Assembly (NCBI GenBank): GCA_963818725.1
Contig: CAWFTU010000001.1
Span: forward strand, 372,001 to 436,000
Source: DATFDN01 sp963818725
Lineage (GTDB): Bacteria; Pseudomonadota; Alphaproteobacteria; Acetobacterales; Acetobacteraceae
Direction of reading: 5' to 3'
DNA: 64,000 nt
How positions within the stretch are numbered: position 1 is the stretch's first letter; every line of letters starts with the position of its first letter. Below, one piece after another: positions 35,402 to 44,335 of the stretch. The notes beneath the pieces are model-generated. The model ran no database searches. It had not been told where the DNA came from and was given only the letters and a program-made list of their open reading frames with translations. A program made the translations under genes and the position numbers.

Positions 35402-36037
35402 CTACTTCATCGGCGAGAACGCCGTTGGCAGAAGCAGGATCGACTGCATCTCCGCCAGCATCGGCCCGCCTTCGCGCAGGAACTCCCGCCATTTCGGATC
35501 GCCCATCGCCTCGGCCCGCGCCTTCATACGGATGTTGAGATCCGGATAGGCCCAGAGATGCGCGACTTCGTTCGGCTGCGGCGCCTCGCCGGTCCACAGG
35601 CCGACGATGGGGGAGTACCGCTCGCGCGCCGGCAGGTAAGATTCGAGAAGCCGCGCCCAGGTCAGCGCCTTGCCCGGCTGGGTGCGGTAGATGCGCAGCT
35701 CGTAGAGGTGTCCGGCCGCCTCGGGCGATTTGATGTCGATGAACGGGTTCAGAAAGCGGATGTCCTGGCGGAGCATGAGCGGGAGCACGTTCGGCACGTA
35801 CTCCGTCCGCCACCGCTCGTTGCGGGCCAGCTCACTCCGCAGCCGCGCGCGCTCGTCGAGGCTCTCGAAGCTCCAGAGGTGCCAGATCTGATTGAGCGGC
35901 CCGAACTCCGAGACCCAGTATCCTTGGAGCACGCCATAGGCGTTGCCGCGCACCTCGCGGCCGAGATTGGCGGCGAGGTCGAGATAGGCGGGCACCTTGC
36001 CCGGATGCAGCGTGTAGGTGCGCAGCTCGTGGATCAC
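35402..36037 (-). CDS. NIPSNAP family protein
   Basis: A 211-residue protein of two ferredoxin-like dimeric alpha/beta-barrel halves: the family start IHELRTYTLHPGKVPAYLDL and the second repeat YELRIYRTQPGKALTWARLL, each with a HLWSF/HLWAY-type segment. NIPSNAP proteins are small-ligand or heme/vitamin-binding proteins of poorly defined role. GTG 36037 is preceded by GGAGAGCGGGAC. It is convergent with the carboxylase gene, 5 bp apart. Confidence 0.88.
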   Translation of the reverse strand: MIHELRTYTLHPGKVPAYLDLAANLGREVRGNAYGVLQGYWVSEFGPLNQIWHLWSFESLDERARLRSELARNERWRTEYVPNVLPLMLRQDIRFLNPFIDIKSPEAAGHLYELRIYRTQPGKALTWARLLESYLPARERYSPIVGLWTGEAPQPNEVAHLWAYPDLNIRMKARAEAMGDPKWREFLREGGPMLAEMQSILLLPTAFSPMK

Positions 36038-36099
36038 GTCCCGCTCTCCGTTCCTGGTCGCCCCAAGTGTCGGCCCGCTTCACCCGGCTGGCAACACCG

Positions 36100-37083
36100 C
36101 TAGCGTTGCGGCTCCACTACGAACGTTCCGACCTTGCCGCCGCGCTCCACGGCCTCATGCGCGGCGGCGGTCTCGGTCAGCGGGAACCGCGCCGCCACGC
36201 TCAGCAGGCGCGGGCTGCGCAGCCAGGCGGCGATGTCCGCTTGCGCGCGCCGGCGAGACTCGTGCGGGCTCGTGGGCAGGACCATGAAATGCAGCGTGAT
36301 GTTGCGGAACATCAGCTCGCGCACCGGCAGGCGCGGCGTGCGGTCACCATTCGAGGCGTAAACGGCGATGCTGGCGCTGTCGCGCAAGCAGGGCGGCGTT
36401 GCCGAAAGGTTGCCGCCGAAATCGACGTCGACGACGTGATCGACGCCGCGCCCAGCGGTGATCTCCCGCACCCGCTCCCCCACGTTCTCGCGCCGGTAAT
36501 CGATGACATGCGCCGCTCCGCCGAGGCGAGCGCGCTCCGCCTTCTCCGCCGAGCTGACGGTCGCGATCACCATCGCGCCCGCCCAGGCGGCGAGCTGCAC
36601 GGCGTAATGGCCGACCGCGCCCGCCCCGCCGGTGATAAGCAAGGTCCGCCCCTGCACCGGCCCGGCGATGAAGATGCAGCGATGCGCGGTCATCGCGGGG
36701 ATGCCCAGCGTCGCGCCCTCGGCGAACGAGACGGAATCCGGCAGCTCCGTCACCAGCTCGGCCGAGAGGGCGATGTACTCCGCGGCGGTCCCGCACCACC
36801 GCCCGTTGCGCTGGCCGTTATAGAGCCAGACCCGCTTGCCCACCCAGGCATGATCGACGCCGGGACCGGCCTGATCGACCACGCCCGCCCCATCGCTGTT
36901 GGGCACGACGCGCGGGTACTCCATGCCACCTGGCCCGGCCCGGCGGTATGTGTCGGAGGGGTTGACCCCGGACGCCTCCAGGCGGACCCGGACCTCACCC
37001 GGCCCCGCGTCGGGGGTCGGCAGTTCGCCGAGGACGAGCACGTCCTTGGCCGGCCCCTGCCGGTCGTACCAGATGGCGCGCAT
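36100..37083 (-). CDS. NADPH:quinone oxidoreductase-like protein (MDR superfamily)
   Basis: A 327-residue medium-chain dehydrogenase/reductase without the structural-zinc cysteine cluster: N-terminal GroES-like domain (EVRVRLEASGVNPSDTYRRA), Rossmann nucleotide motif LLITGGAGAVGHYAVQLA, and VDHVVDVDFGGNL. Such enzymes reduce quinones or enones with NADPH. ATG 37083 has GGAGGGG upstream. It is the same strand as the NIPSNAP gene, 62 bp before it, so they may be co-transcribed. Confidence 0.88.
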   Translation of the reverse strand: MRAIWYDRQGPAKDVLVLGELPTPDAGPGEVRVRLEASGVNPSDTYRRAGPGGMEYPRVVPNSDGAGVVDQAGPGVDHAWVGKRVWLYNGQRNGRWCGTAAEYIALSAELVTELPDSVSFAEGATLGIPAMTAHRCIFIAGPVQGRTLLITGGAGAVGHYAVQLAAWAGAMVIATVSSAEKAERARLGGAAHVIDYRRENVGERVREITAGRGVDHVVDVDFGGNLSATPPCLRDSASIAVYASNGDRTPRLPVRELMFRNITLHFMVLPTSPHESRRRAQADIAAWLRSPRLLSVAARFPLTETAAAHEAVERGGKVGTFVVEPQR

Positions 37084-37130
37084 TTTGCCCCTCCAATCCC
37101 CAATCCCCCTCGACAGGGAGGGTAGGATAC

Positions 37131-37295
37131 AGGGCTATCGCATTTGGATCGCAGGCATCGCCCCATTCTCCGTCATGCCCGCGCTTGTCATGGGCATCCA
37201 CGCCTTCAGGTGTCGCCACACAGGCGTGGATGGCCGGAACCGTCCGGCCATGACGAGTGAGAGAACCGGCTGGAAAGCCATATGCGATAGCCCTG
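37131..37295. repeat. MITE-like fold-back element (165 bp)
   Basis: Terminal inverted repeats AGGGCTATCGCAT (37131-37143) and ATGCGATAGCCCT (37282-37294). It is flanked by the 11-bp direct repeat GGGTAGGATAC (37120-37130 and 37296-37306). Inside lie two oppositely oriented REP-like palindromes (37172-37201 and 37226-37254), so nearly the whole element can fold on itself. No coding capacity. It fills the gap between ilvA and the quinone oxidoreductase gene. Confidence 0.75.
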
Positions 37296-37334
37296 GGGTA
37301 GGATACAAGGCCCGCCCGCCCGCAAGAAGGCCCT

Positions 37335-38621
37335 TCACACCCGCCGCACCACGTAGCACTCCGCCAGCGCCGCCATGATTGCCTCGGCATGGGCCGGGTC
37401 GCGCGCCTCCACCATCACCTCCAGCTCCGCCGCCTGCACCGACGACGCGGCGAACAGCCGTTGGTGCGAGACCTCGATGATGTTGCCGCCCGTGCCGCCG
37501 ATGCGCCCGGCGATGTCGGCCAGCACGCCGGGACGGTCGGGGATCTGCAGGTGCAGGCGCAGCAAGCGGCCGTCGCGCAGCAGGTTGCGCAGCAGTACAT
37601 TGGAGACGATACGAGCGTCGATGTTGCCGCCGCAGACCGGGATGCCGACGCGCTTGCCCTGGAAGCGGACCGGGTGGGCGAGCAGCGCCGCCAGCGCGGC
37701 GGCCCCCGCGCCCTCGGCGACCGTCTTGGCACCCTCGATCAGCAGCCCGATGGCCTGCTCGATCGCCCGCTCGGGCACGGTCAGAACCTCGATCCCGAGT
37801 GCGCGCAGCACCGCGAGCGGCTTCTCGCCCACGTCGCGCACGGCGATGCCTTCGGCAATTGTAGGGCCGCCGACCGCGACCGTGCTGCCGGCGAGGCGCT
37901 GGGCCATAGCCGCGTAGCTCTCCACCTCGACACCGATCACCTCGATATCCGGCTTGCGCCCGCGGGCCACGACGGCGCACCCGGCGAGCAAGCCGCCGCC
38001 GCCAACGGGAACGATCAGCACGTCGAGATCGGGCGCGTCCTCGATCAGCTCCAGCGCCAGCGTGCCCTGGCCGGCCATCACCGCCAGATCGTCGTAAGGA
38101 TGAATGAAGACGAGGTGCTCGTCGGCCGCGAGAACGCGGGCGTGGGCGGCGGCGTCCGCCAGCGTCTCCCCGTGCAGCACGACGCGCGCGCCCCAGGCGG
38201 CGGTGCGCGTGACCTTGGTGGAGGGCGTGAAGGCCGGCATCACGATCGTCGCCGCCACACCGAGAAGCTGGGCGTGGCGGGCCACCGCCTGGGCGTGATT
38301 GCCGGCCGACATGGCAACAACGCCGCGCCGGCGCTCGTCCGGGGTGAGCAAGGCGAGCCGGTTGGCGGCGCCGCGCTCCTTGAAGGCGCCGGTTGCTTGA
38401 AGGTTGTCGAGCTTGAGCGTGACGGTGGAACCGGTGGCGCGCGCCAGCGTGTCGGAGCGCACGGCAGGGGTGCGCAGCACGCGCCCAGCGATGCGCGCGG
38501 CCGCCTCCTCCACGTCGAGGAGGGAGAGCAGCGCCGGGTCGCTGCTCTCCTGCAACGGAAGGGCGCTCGAGACGCGCGAACCCTCCCTCCGCGCGGGAGG
38601 GTGTCCAAGGGAGGAGTTCAC
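37335..38621 (-). CDS. ilvA: Threonine ammonia-lyase with ACT domain
   Basis: PLP enzyme that deaminates threonine to 2-oxobutanoate, the first step to isoleucine. The PLP-binding Lys is in TGAFKERGAANR, the phosphate-binding loop in VPVGGGGLLAG, and a C-terminal ACT regulatory domain (HLQIPDRPGVLADIAGRIGG) suggests control by an amino acid. About 428 residues from GTG 38621, which directly follows the greA stop. The start is doubtful, because the first 20 codons include part of a GC-rich palindrome (PPARREG) and no ribosome-binding site is seen; the conserved part begins near LSLLDVEEAAARIAG. Confidence 0.9.
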   Translation of the reverse strand: MNSSLGHPPARREGSRVSSALPLQESSDPALLSLLDVEEAAARIAGRVLRTPAVRSDTLARATGSTVTLKLDNLQATGAFKERGAANRLALLTPDERRRGVVAMSAGNHAQAVARHAQLLGVAATIVMPAFTPSTKVTRTAAWGARVVLHGETLADAAAHARVLAADEHLVFIHPYDDLAVMAGQGTLALELIEDAPDLDVLIVPVGGGGLLAGCAVVARGRKPDIEVIGVEVESYAAMAQRLAGSTVAVGGPTIAEGIAVRDVGEKPLAVLRALGIEVLTVPERAIEQAIGLLIEGAKTVAEGAGAAALAALLAHPVRFQGKRVGIPVCGGNIDARIVSNVLLRNLLRDGRLLRLHLQIPDRPGVLADIAGRIGGTGGNIIEVSHQRLFAASSVQAAELEVMVEARDPAHAEAIMAALAECYVVRRV

Positions 38622-39095
38622 CTAGGAGAACCGGACTTCGAGGATCTCGTAGGAGCGATCGCCGCCCGGCGCCGGCACCGACACGGCGTCGCCCGCCTTC
38701 TTGCCGATCAGCGCCTTGGCGAGCGGCGAGGACACCGACAGGCGGCCCTGCTTGATGTCGGCCTCGTGCATCCCGACGATCTGGTACGCGGATTCCTTCT
38801 CCGTCTCCTCGTCGATCAGGCGGACATGGGCGCCGAACTTGACATGGTCGCCCGACAGGCCGGACGGATCGATCACCTCAGCCCCGGAGACGATGTCCTC
38901 CAGCTCGCTGATGCGGCCCTCGATGAAGGATTGCCGCTCACGCGCCGCGTGGTACTCGGCGTTCTCCGACAAGTCGCCATGCGTGCGCGCCTCGGCGATG
39001 GCGCGGATGATGGCCGGGCGTTCCACACTCTTGAGTTGGCGGAGTTCCTCTTCCAGCCGCTGCAAGCCGGAGGCGGTCATTGGGAACTTCTGCAC
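38622..39095 (-). CDS. greA: Transcription elongation factor GreA
   Basis: A 157-residue protein that rescues backtracked RNA polymerase by stimulating transcript cleavage. The N-terminal coiled coil has the acidic tip (GDLSENAEYHAARERQ), and the C-terminal FKBP-like domain includes IVGMHEADIKQGRLSVSSPL. The start is GTG 39095 (QKFPMTASGL, as in E. coli GreA) with AAGGAC upstream. It lies downstream of carB on the same strand, an order often seen in alphaproteobacteria. Confidence 0.95.
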   Translation of the reverse strand: MQKFPMTASGLQRLEEELRQLKSVERPAIIRAIAEARTHGDLSENAEYHAARERQSFIEGRISELEDIVSGAEVIDPSGLSGDHVKFGAHVRLIDEETEKESAYQIVGMHEADIKQGRLSVSSPLAKALIGKKAGDAVSVPAPGGDRSYEILEVRFS

Positions 39096-39187
39096 GGCGC
39101 GGTCCTTCGGTCATCCAATGTTTAGGGCAAGCAAGGCGCGAGGCCACGGCTGCCCCGGCGGCCGGGCAGAGCCTGGTCGCGGCGGGG

Positions 39188-42100
39188 TCAGAACGAAGCG
39201 CGAAAATAAGACTGAAGGGGAGCGACTTCAAGCGCGCCGGACTTCAGGGCGGCAATCGCGTGGACCGCCGCGCGTGCGCCCGCCATCGTCGTATAGTGCG
39301 GGACGGCATGGGTCAACGCGCTGCGGCGGATGCCCCGGCTGTCCGCCACGGCCTGCGGGCCAGAGGCGGTGTTGACGACGATCTGCACCTCGCCCGAGAG
39401 GATCGCGTCGACGCAGTGCGGGCGGCCCTCCAGCACCTTGTTCACCACGGTCACATCCAGGCCGGATTCGCGGATGCGCGCGGCGGTGCCTCGGGTGGCC
39501 ATGATCCGGAACCCCATCTCGACCAGCCGGCGGGCCAGGGCGGGCAGCCCCTTCTTGTCGGAATCCTTGATCGACAGGAACGCGGTCCCAGTCTGGGGCA
39601 GCGCCACGCCGGCGCCGAGCTGGGATTTCGCGAAGGCCCGCTCGAAGCTGCTGTCGAGGCCCATGACCTCGCCGGTCGATTTCATCTCGGGGCCGAGAAT
39701 CGGGTCCACCTCGGGAAAGCGGTTGAAGGGGAACACGGCCTCTTTCACCGCCACGTGCGGGGACACGCCTTGGTCGTCCAGCCGGAAATCCGCCAGCCGC
39801 GCGCCCGCCATGACGCGCGCGCCGATCTTGGCCACTGGAACCCCGGTCGCCTTGGCGACGAACGGCACGGTGCGGGAGGCGCGCGGGTTCACCTCCAGGA
39901 CGTAGATCATGTCGTCCTGGATCGCGTACTGCACGTTCATCAGCCCGACCACGCCGAGCGCCTTGGCCAGGGCCTCGGTCTCTGCCTTCAGCTCGGTGAC
40001 GGTGGCCGGCGACAGGGTATAGGGCGGCAGCGCGCAGGCGGAGTTGCCGGAATGGATGCCGGCCTCCTCGATATGCTCCATCACTCCCGCCACGTAAACG
40101 CTCTGTCCGTCGGCGATGCAGTCGACGTCAACCTCGATCGCATCGTTCAGGTAGCGGTCGATCAGGACCGGGTTCTCGCCCGAGACGCGCACCGCCTCGC
40201 GCACGTAGCGGTGCAGTCCGTTGCGGTCGTAGACGATCTCCATGGCCCGCCCGCCCAGCACATAGCTCGGGCGGATCACCACCGGGTAGCCGACGCGCTC
40301 GGCGATTCGTTCGGCCTCCTCGACCGAGCGGGCCGTGCCGTTGTCGGGCTGGCGCAGGCCGAGGCGCCGCAGCAGGAGCTGGAACCGCTCGCGGTCCTCG
40401 GCGATGTCGATCGCGTCCGCGCTGGTGCCGAGCACGGGGATGCCGGCGTGGGCCAGCGCCTGCGACAGCTTGAGCGGAGTCTGGCCCCCGTACTGGACGA
40501 TGCAGCCGAGCACCGTGCCGCGCTCCTGCTCGCGCTGGACCAGGGCGATCACGTCCTCGGCCGTCAGCGGCTCGAAATAGAGGCGGTCGGAGGTGTCATA
40601 GTCGGTGCTGACCGTCTCCGGGTTGCAGTTGACCATGATGGTCTCGAACCCGGCTTCCTTCAGTGCGTACGCGGCGTGGACGCAGCAATAGTCGAACTCG
40701 ATGCCCTGGCCGATCCGGTTGGGTCCGCCACCCAGGATGACGATCTTGCGTCGATCGCTCGGGTCCGCCTCGCAGAGGGGCTCGCCGAAGCCGCCCTCGT
40801 AGGTCGCGTACATGTAGGGGGTAACCGAGGCGAACTCGGCGGCGCAGGTGTCGATGCGCTTGTAGACCGGGCGCACGCCGAGCCGCGCGCGCAGCGCAGT
40901 CACTTCCTCCTCGGGGCGGCCGACGAGCACGCCCAGGCGCCGGTCGGAGAAGCCGAGCGCCTTGAGCCGGCGCAACGCGCCCGCCTGCGTCGGCAGTCCG
41001 CCGGCGGCGAGGGCGCTCTCGGCGGCCACGACGCGGGTCAGCTCGTGGAGGAACCAGGGATCGAACTTGCTGGCAGCGTGGACGTCCGCGACCGAGAGGC
41101 CCGCGCGCAGCGCTTGCGCGGCCATCAGCAGCCGGTCGGGCCGGGGCGTGGACAGCGCCGCGCGGAAAGCGTCGGCCGATCCGTCTTCCGGCGGCTCAAC
41201 CGGGTCGAGCCCCGACAGCCCGGTTTCCATGCTGCGCAGGCCCTTCTGCAAGGCCTCGGCGAAGCTGCGCCCGATCGCCATCGCTTCGCCGACCGACTTC
41301 ATCGAAGTGGTGAGAAGCCGGGGCGTGCCGGGAAACTTCTCGAAGGTGAAGCGCGGGATCTTCACCACCACGTAGTCGATCGTCGGCTCGAAACTCGCCG
41401 GCGTGACGCGGGTGATGTCGTTGGCCAGCTCGTCCAGCGTGTAGCCGACGGCGAGCTTGGCGGCGATCTTGGCGATTGGGAAGCCCGTGGCCTTGGAGGC
41501 GAGGGCGGAGGAGCGGGAGACGCGCGGATTCATCTCGATGACCACCATGCGCCCGTCAGCCGGATTGACCGCGAACTGCACATTGGACCCGCCGGTATCG
41601 ACGCCGATCGTGCGCAGGCACGCGATCGAGGCGTCGCGCATCCGCTGGTACTCCTTGTCCGTGAGCGTCAGCGCCGGGGCGACGGTGACGGAATTGCCGG
41701 TATGCACGCCCATCGGATCGACGTTCTCGATGGAGCAGACGATGATGCAGTTATCCGCCCGGTCGCGGACCACCTCCATCTCGTATTCCTTCCAGCCGAG
41801 CACGCTCTCCTCGATCAGCACCTCATGGGTGGGCGAGGCGCCGAGCCCGCTCTGGACGATGTGCTCGAACTCCTCGCGGTTGTACGCGATGCCGCCGCCG
41901 GTGCCGCCCAGGGTGAAGCTCGGCCGGATCACCGCGGGAAGTCCGACGGCGGCGAGCGCTTCGCGCGCCTCCGGCATGGAATGGGCGATGGCGCTCTTCG
42001 GGCTCTCGATGCCGATCGCGGCCATCGCGTCGCGGAACTTGAGGCGGTCCTCGGCCCGCTCGATCACCTCCGCCTTGGCGCCAATCAGCTCGACGCCGTA

Positions 42101-42430
42101 CCGCTCCAGCACGCCGGAGGCGGCGAGGCGCATGGCGGTGTTGAGCGCGGTCTGCCCGCCCATGGTCGGCAGCAGCGCGTCCGGGCGCTCGCGGACGATG
42201 ATGCGCTCCACGAACTCGGGCGTGATCGGCTCGACATAGGTGGCGTCGGCCAGCCCCGGATCGGTCATGATGGTGGCCGGGTTGGAGTTGACCAGGACCA
42301 CCCGGTAGCCCTCCGCCCGCAGCGCCTTGCAGGCCTGCGCGCCGGAATAGTCGAACTCGCACGCCTGCCCGATGACGATCGGGCCGGCGCCGATGATGAG
42401 GATGGAGGAGAGGTCGGTGCGACGGGGCAT
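39188..42430 (-). CDS. carB: Carbamoyl-phosphate synthase large subunit
   Basis: A 1080-residue enzyme that makes carbamoyl phosphate for arginine and pyrimidines from bicarbonate, ATP and ammonia channelled from CarA. Two homologous synthetase halves are visible: carboxyphosphate domain starting SSILIIGAGPIVIGQACEFD, and carbamoyl-phosphate domain around IVILGGGPNRIGQGIEFDYC. Each has ATP-grasp signatures (VIRPSFTLGGTGGGIAYN; VIRPSYVLGGRAMEIVYD). A C-terminal MGS-like allosteric domain follows (FLSIKDSDKKGLPALARRLV). ATG 42430. The opposite strand stays open over the whole gene because of GC bias; that is not a gene. Confidence 0.97.
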   Translation of the reverse strand: MPRRTDLSSILIIGAGPIVIGQACEFDYSGAQACKALRAEGYRVVLVNSNPATIMTDPGLADATYVEPITPEFVERIIVRERPDALLPTMGGQTALNTAMRLAASGVLERYGVELIGAKAEVIERAEDRLKFRDAMAAIGIESPKSAIAHSMPEAREALAAVGLPAVIRPSFTLGGTGGGIAYNREEFEHIVQSGLGASPTHEVLIEESVLGWKEYEMEVVRDRADNCIIVCSIENVDPMGVHTGNSVTVAPALTLTDKEYQRMRDASIACLRTIGVDTGGSNVQFAVNPADGRMVVIEMNPRVSRSSALASKATGFPIAKIAAKLAVGYTLDELANDITRVTPASFEPTIDYVVVKIPRFTFEKFPGTPRLLTTSMKSVGEAMAIGRSFAEALQKGLRSMETGLSGLDPVEPPEDGSADAFRAALSTPRPDRLLMAAQALRAGLSVADVHAASKFDPWFLHELTRVVAAESALAAGGLPTQAGALRRLKALGFSDRRLGVLVGRPEEEVTALRARLGVRPVYKRIDTCAAEFASVTPYMYATYEGGFGEPLCEADPSDRRKIVILGGGPNRIGQGIEFDYCCVHAAYALKEAGFETIMVNCNPETVSTDYDTSDRLYFEPLTAEDVIALVQREQERGTVLGCIVQYGGQTPLKLSQALAHAGIPVLGTSADAIDIAEDRERFQLLLRRLGLRQPDNGTARSVEEAERIAERVGYPVVIRPSYVLGGRAMEIVYDRNGLHRYVREAVRVSGENPVLIDRYLNDAIEVDVDCIADGQSVYVAGVMEHIEEAGIHSGNSACALPPYTLSPATVTELKAETEALAKALGVVGLMNVQYAIQDDMIYVLEVNPRASRTVPFVAKATGVPVAKIGARVMAGARLADFRLDDQGVSPHVAVKEAVFPFNRFPEVDPILGPEMKSTGEVMGLDSSFERAFAKSQLGAGVALPQTGTAFLSIKDSDKKGLPALARRLVEMGFRIMATRGTAARIRESGLDVTVVNKVLEGRPHCVDAILSGEVQIVVNTASGPQAVADSRGIRRSALTHAVPHYTTMAGARAAVHAIAALKSGALEVAPLQSYFRASF

Positions 42431-42474
42431 GGCTCACAATTCCTGGCCAGCAGCGCTTTTGGCTGACCGAAAGC

Positions 42475-42591
42475 TCCCTCTCGTCCGCGTGCGGGGGAGA
42501 GGGTCAGGGCGAGGGGGAGAGATCCAGTGAATAGTGGTCGGAAGAAACCCTCACCCCGACCCTCTCCCGCATGTGGGAGAGGGAGACTGGC
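42475..42591. repeat. Inverted pair of GGGAGAGGG-type palindromic repeats
   Basis: Two related units of about 40 nt in opposite orientation (around 42475-42518 and 42547-42591), built from CCCTCTC and GGGAGAGGGTC blocks. They can pair with each other or form separate hairpins. They lie between carB and the small ORF, and the right-hand unit encodes the last dozen codons of that ORF. Short relatives occur at 38581-38612 and 58104-58146. Confidence 0.7.
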
Positions 42592-42847
42592 ACGACGCGC
42601 GCGCGACGGCCTGCCCCGCTGTCGTAAGCTCCAGTGTCCAATGGCATTGCAATCCACCGTCCACGAGACGGACCGGATCGCGAATCAGGTTCTCGCGCAC
42701 GCAGGCTTCGAGAGCATCGCGGAACGCCCCATAGTCAAGCGCACCCGTTGTCAGTTCCCGGAATCGCTCGAAACCCATCTCGACATTCGGCTCGCTGATC
42801 CGATGACGGAATGCCGTTTTCAGCAGCAGCTCCTTTGCATCGCTCAT
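42551..42847 (-). CDS. Small conserved-looking protein coupled to carA
   Basis: A 98-residue frame from ATG 42847, which overlaps the carA stop (ATGA), so it is translationally coupled to carA and lies in the carA-carB operon. Its core is MSDAKELLLKTAFRHRISEP, then GFERFRELTTGALDYGAFRD, ending with VDGGLQCHWTLELTTAGQ. The last residues (CQSPSPTCGRGSG) are encoded by a palindromic repeat, so the gene probably acquired a new stop when the repeat inserted. I do not recognise the family. Confidence 0.6.
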   Translation of the reverse strand: MSDAKELLLKTAFRHRISEPNVEMGFERFRELTTGALDYGAFRDALEACVRENLIRDPVRLVDGGLQCHWTLELTTAGQAVARASCQSPSPTCGRGSG

Positions 42848-44205
42848 TCCCGCCCCTCCATCATCGCCACAAATCGCCGGAACAAGTGCTGGCTGTCACT
42901 CGGCCCAGGACTCGCTTCCGGATGGTACTGCACGCTGAACGCCGGGCGGTCGGCGCAGACCAGGCCCTCGTTCGAGCCATCGAACAGGCTGACATGCGTG
43001 ACTCGCGCGGTGGCGGGCAGGGTTGTCCCGTCAACCGCGAATCCATGGTTCTGGCTGGTGATCTCCACCCGGCTGGTCTCCAGCTCCTTGACCGGCTGGT
43101 TGGCGCCGCGATGGCCGCGCGCGAGCTTGTAGGTCCGCGCGCCCAGCGCCAGCGCGAGAAGCTGATGGCCGAGGCAGATGCCGAACAGCGGCACGCCGGC
43201 CTCCAGCACCCCCTGGATGGCCGGCACGGCGTAGGCGGCCGTGGCCGCCGGGTCGCCGGGTCCGTTGGAGAGGAACACGCCGTCGGGGCGGTGGCGCAGG
43301 ATGTCCTCGGCGGTCGCGGGGGCCGGCACGACGGTCACGCGGCACCCGGCCGAGGCGAGGCAGCGCAGGATGTTGCGCTTGGCCCCGTAGTCCACGGCGA
43401 CGACATTGTGGCGCGGCGCCTCCTGGCGGCCGCTGCCCGTGGGCCAGGCCCAGACCGTCTGGTTCCAGGTGTAGGTCTGCCGGCACGAGACCTCGCGGGC
43501 GAGGTCCATGCCTTCCAGCCCCGGCCAGTCAGCGGCGCGCGCGCGCAGCGCGTCGAGGTTGAACCGGCCGTCGGCGGGAAAGGCCAGCACGCCGCCGGGT
43601 GGACCGCCATCGCGAATGCGCAACGTCAGCGCGCGCGTGTCCACCCCGGCGATGCCGGTCACGCCTTGCGCCCGCAGCCAGGCATCCAGGGGCTGGGCGG
43701 CACGCCAGTTCGAGGGCTCGGTGATGTCCTGCTTCACCACCACGCCGCGTGCGGCGATCGTGCCCGCCTCGACGTCGTCCGAGTTCGCGCCGACAATGCC
43801 GATATGCGGGAAGGTGAAGGTGATGACCTGGCCGGCGTAGGAGGGGTCAGTGAGGGTCTCCTGATATCCGGTCATCCCGGTGTTGAAGCAGACCTCGCCC
43901 ACCGGCGCCAGATCGAGGCTATGGGCACCGAAGCCGCGTCCCCAGAACACGGCGCCGTCAGCCAGCACCAGCACGGCGTTGGCCTCGCCTGGAGGACCAT
44001 CCGACGGCGCCGGCTCCGGAGACGGAACGCCCGACAGATCGGCCAAGGGAAGACCGGTGGCTGCGATGACGGATGGCCAGTGGCGGGACGGGACAGCCCC
44101 TGTCTGTCGCCACTTCCGCACGGCCTCGGTGCTGACCCCGGTGAGCCGGGCGGCAGCCTCGGCGCCTCCCAGTCTCTCGATGACCTGTTCCACGCTTGCG
44201 GGCAT
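42844..44205 (-). CDS. carA: Carbamoyl-phosphate synthase small (glutaminase) subunit with N-terminal HTH-like domain
   Basis: A 453-residue protein. The standard CarA begins near residue 75 (AVLVLADGAVFWGRGFGA) and has the class I amidotransferase triad: Cys in FGICLGHQLLALALG, His/Glu in QYHPEASPGP. Residues about 1-55 form an extra domain (PASVEQVIERLGGAEAAARL, then TGVSTEAVRKWRQTGAVPSR) that reads as a YdaS/Cro-like helix-turn-helix. I recall similar extensions on CarA in Acetobacteraceae. The start is ATG 44205. It is divergent from yqeY across 130 bp containing two palindromic sites, which makes self-regulation conceivable but unproven. Confidence 0.93.
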   Translation of the reverse strand: MPASVEQVIERLGGAEAAARLTGVSTEAVRKWRQTGAVPSRHWPSVIAATGLPLADLSGVPSPEPAPSDGPPGEANAVLVLADGAVFWGRGFGAHSLDLAPVGEVCFNTGMTGYQETLTDPSYAGQVITFTFPHIGIVGANSDDVEAGTIAARGVVVKQDITEPSNWRAAQPLDAWLRAQGVTGIAGVDTRALTLRIRDGGPPGGVLAFPADGRFNLDALRARAADWPGLEGMDLAREVSCRQTYTWNQTVWAWPTGSGRQEAPRHNVVAVDYGAKRNILRCLASAGCRVTVVPAPATAEDILRHRPDGVFLSNGPGDPAATAAYAVPAIQGVLEAGVPLFGICLGHQLLALALGARTYKLARGHRGANQPVKELETSRVEITSQNHGFAVDGTTLPATARVTHVSLFDGSNEGLVCADRPAFSVQYHPEASPGPSDSQHLFRRFVAMMEGRE

Positions 44206-44219
44206 GGCGCGGGCGTAGT

Positions 44220-44261
44220 GGAAGAAATTTCCGGGCGCAAGCCGGGACGGAAATTCTTTCC
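44220..44261. promoter_or_regulatory. Pair of GGAA...TTCC palindromes between carA and yqeY
   Basis: GGAAGAAATTTCC (44220-44232) and GGAAATTCTTTCC (44249-44261) are two near-palindromes, 16 bp apart edge to edge (29 bp start to start) and roughly inverted relative to each other. They lie 15-56 bp upstream of the carA start and 75-116 bp upstream of yqeY. AT-rich palindromes stand out in this GC-rich intergenic region and look like an operator pair. A possible -10 (CATAAAAT) for yqeY-dnaG-rpoD lies near 44310. Confidence 0.45.
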
Positions 44262-44335
44262 GCTCCGAGGGAGCCGAACCGGAGCGTGCGCTGGGAAGCG
44301 AACGTCCATAAAATGGGCGTGTCACAGGAGGTACC

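Noticed and set aside
39080..42466. 1128-codon open frame on the plus strand opposite carB
   Set aside because: It is the antisense shadow of a perfectly conserved carB; its translation is Arg/Gly/Ala/His-rich with no domain.
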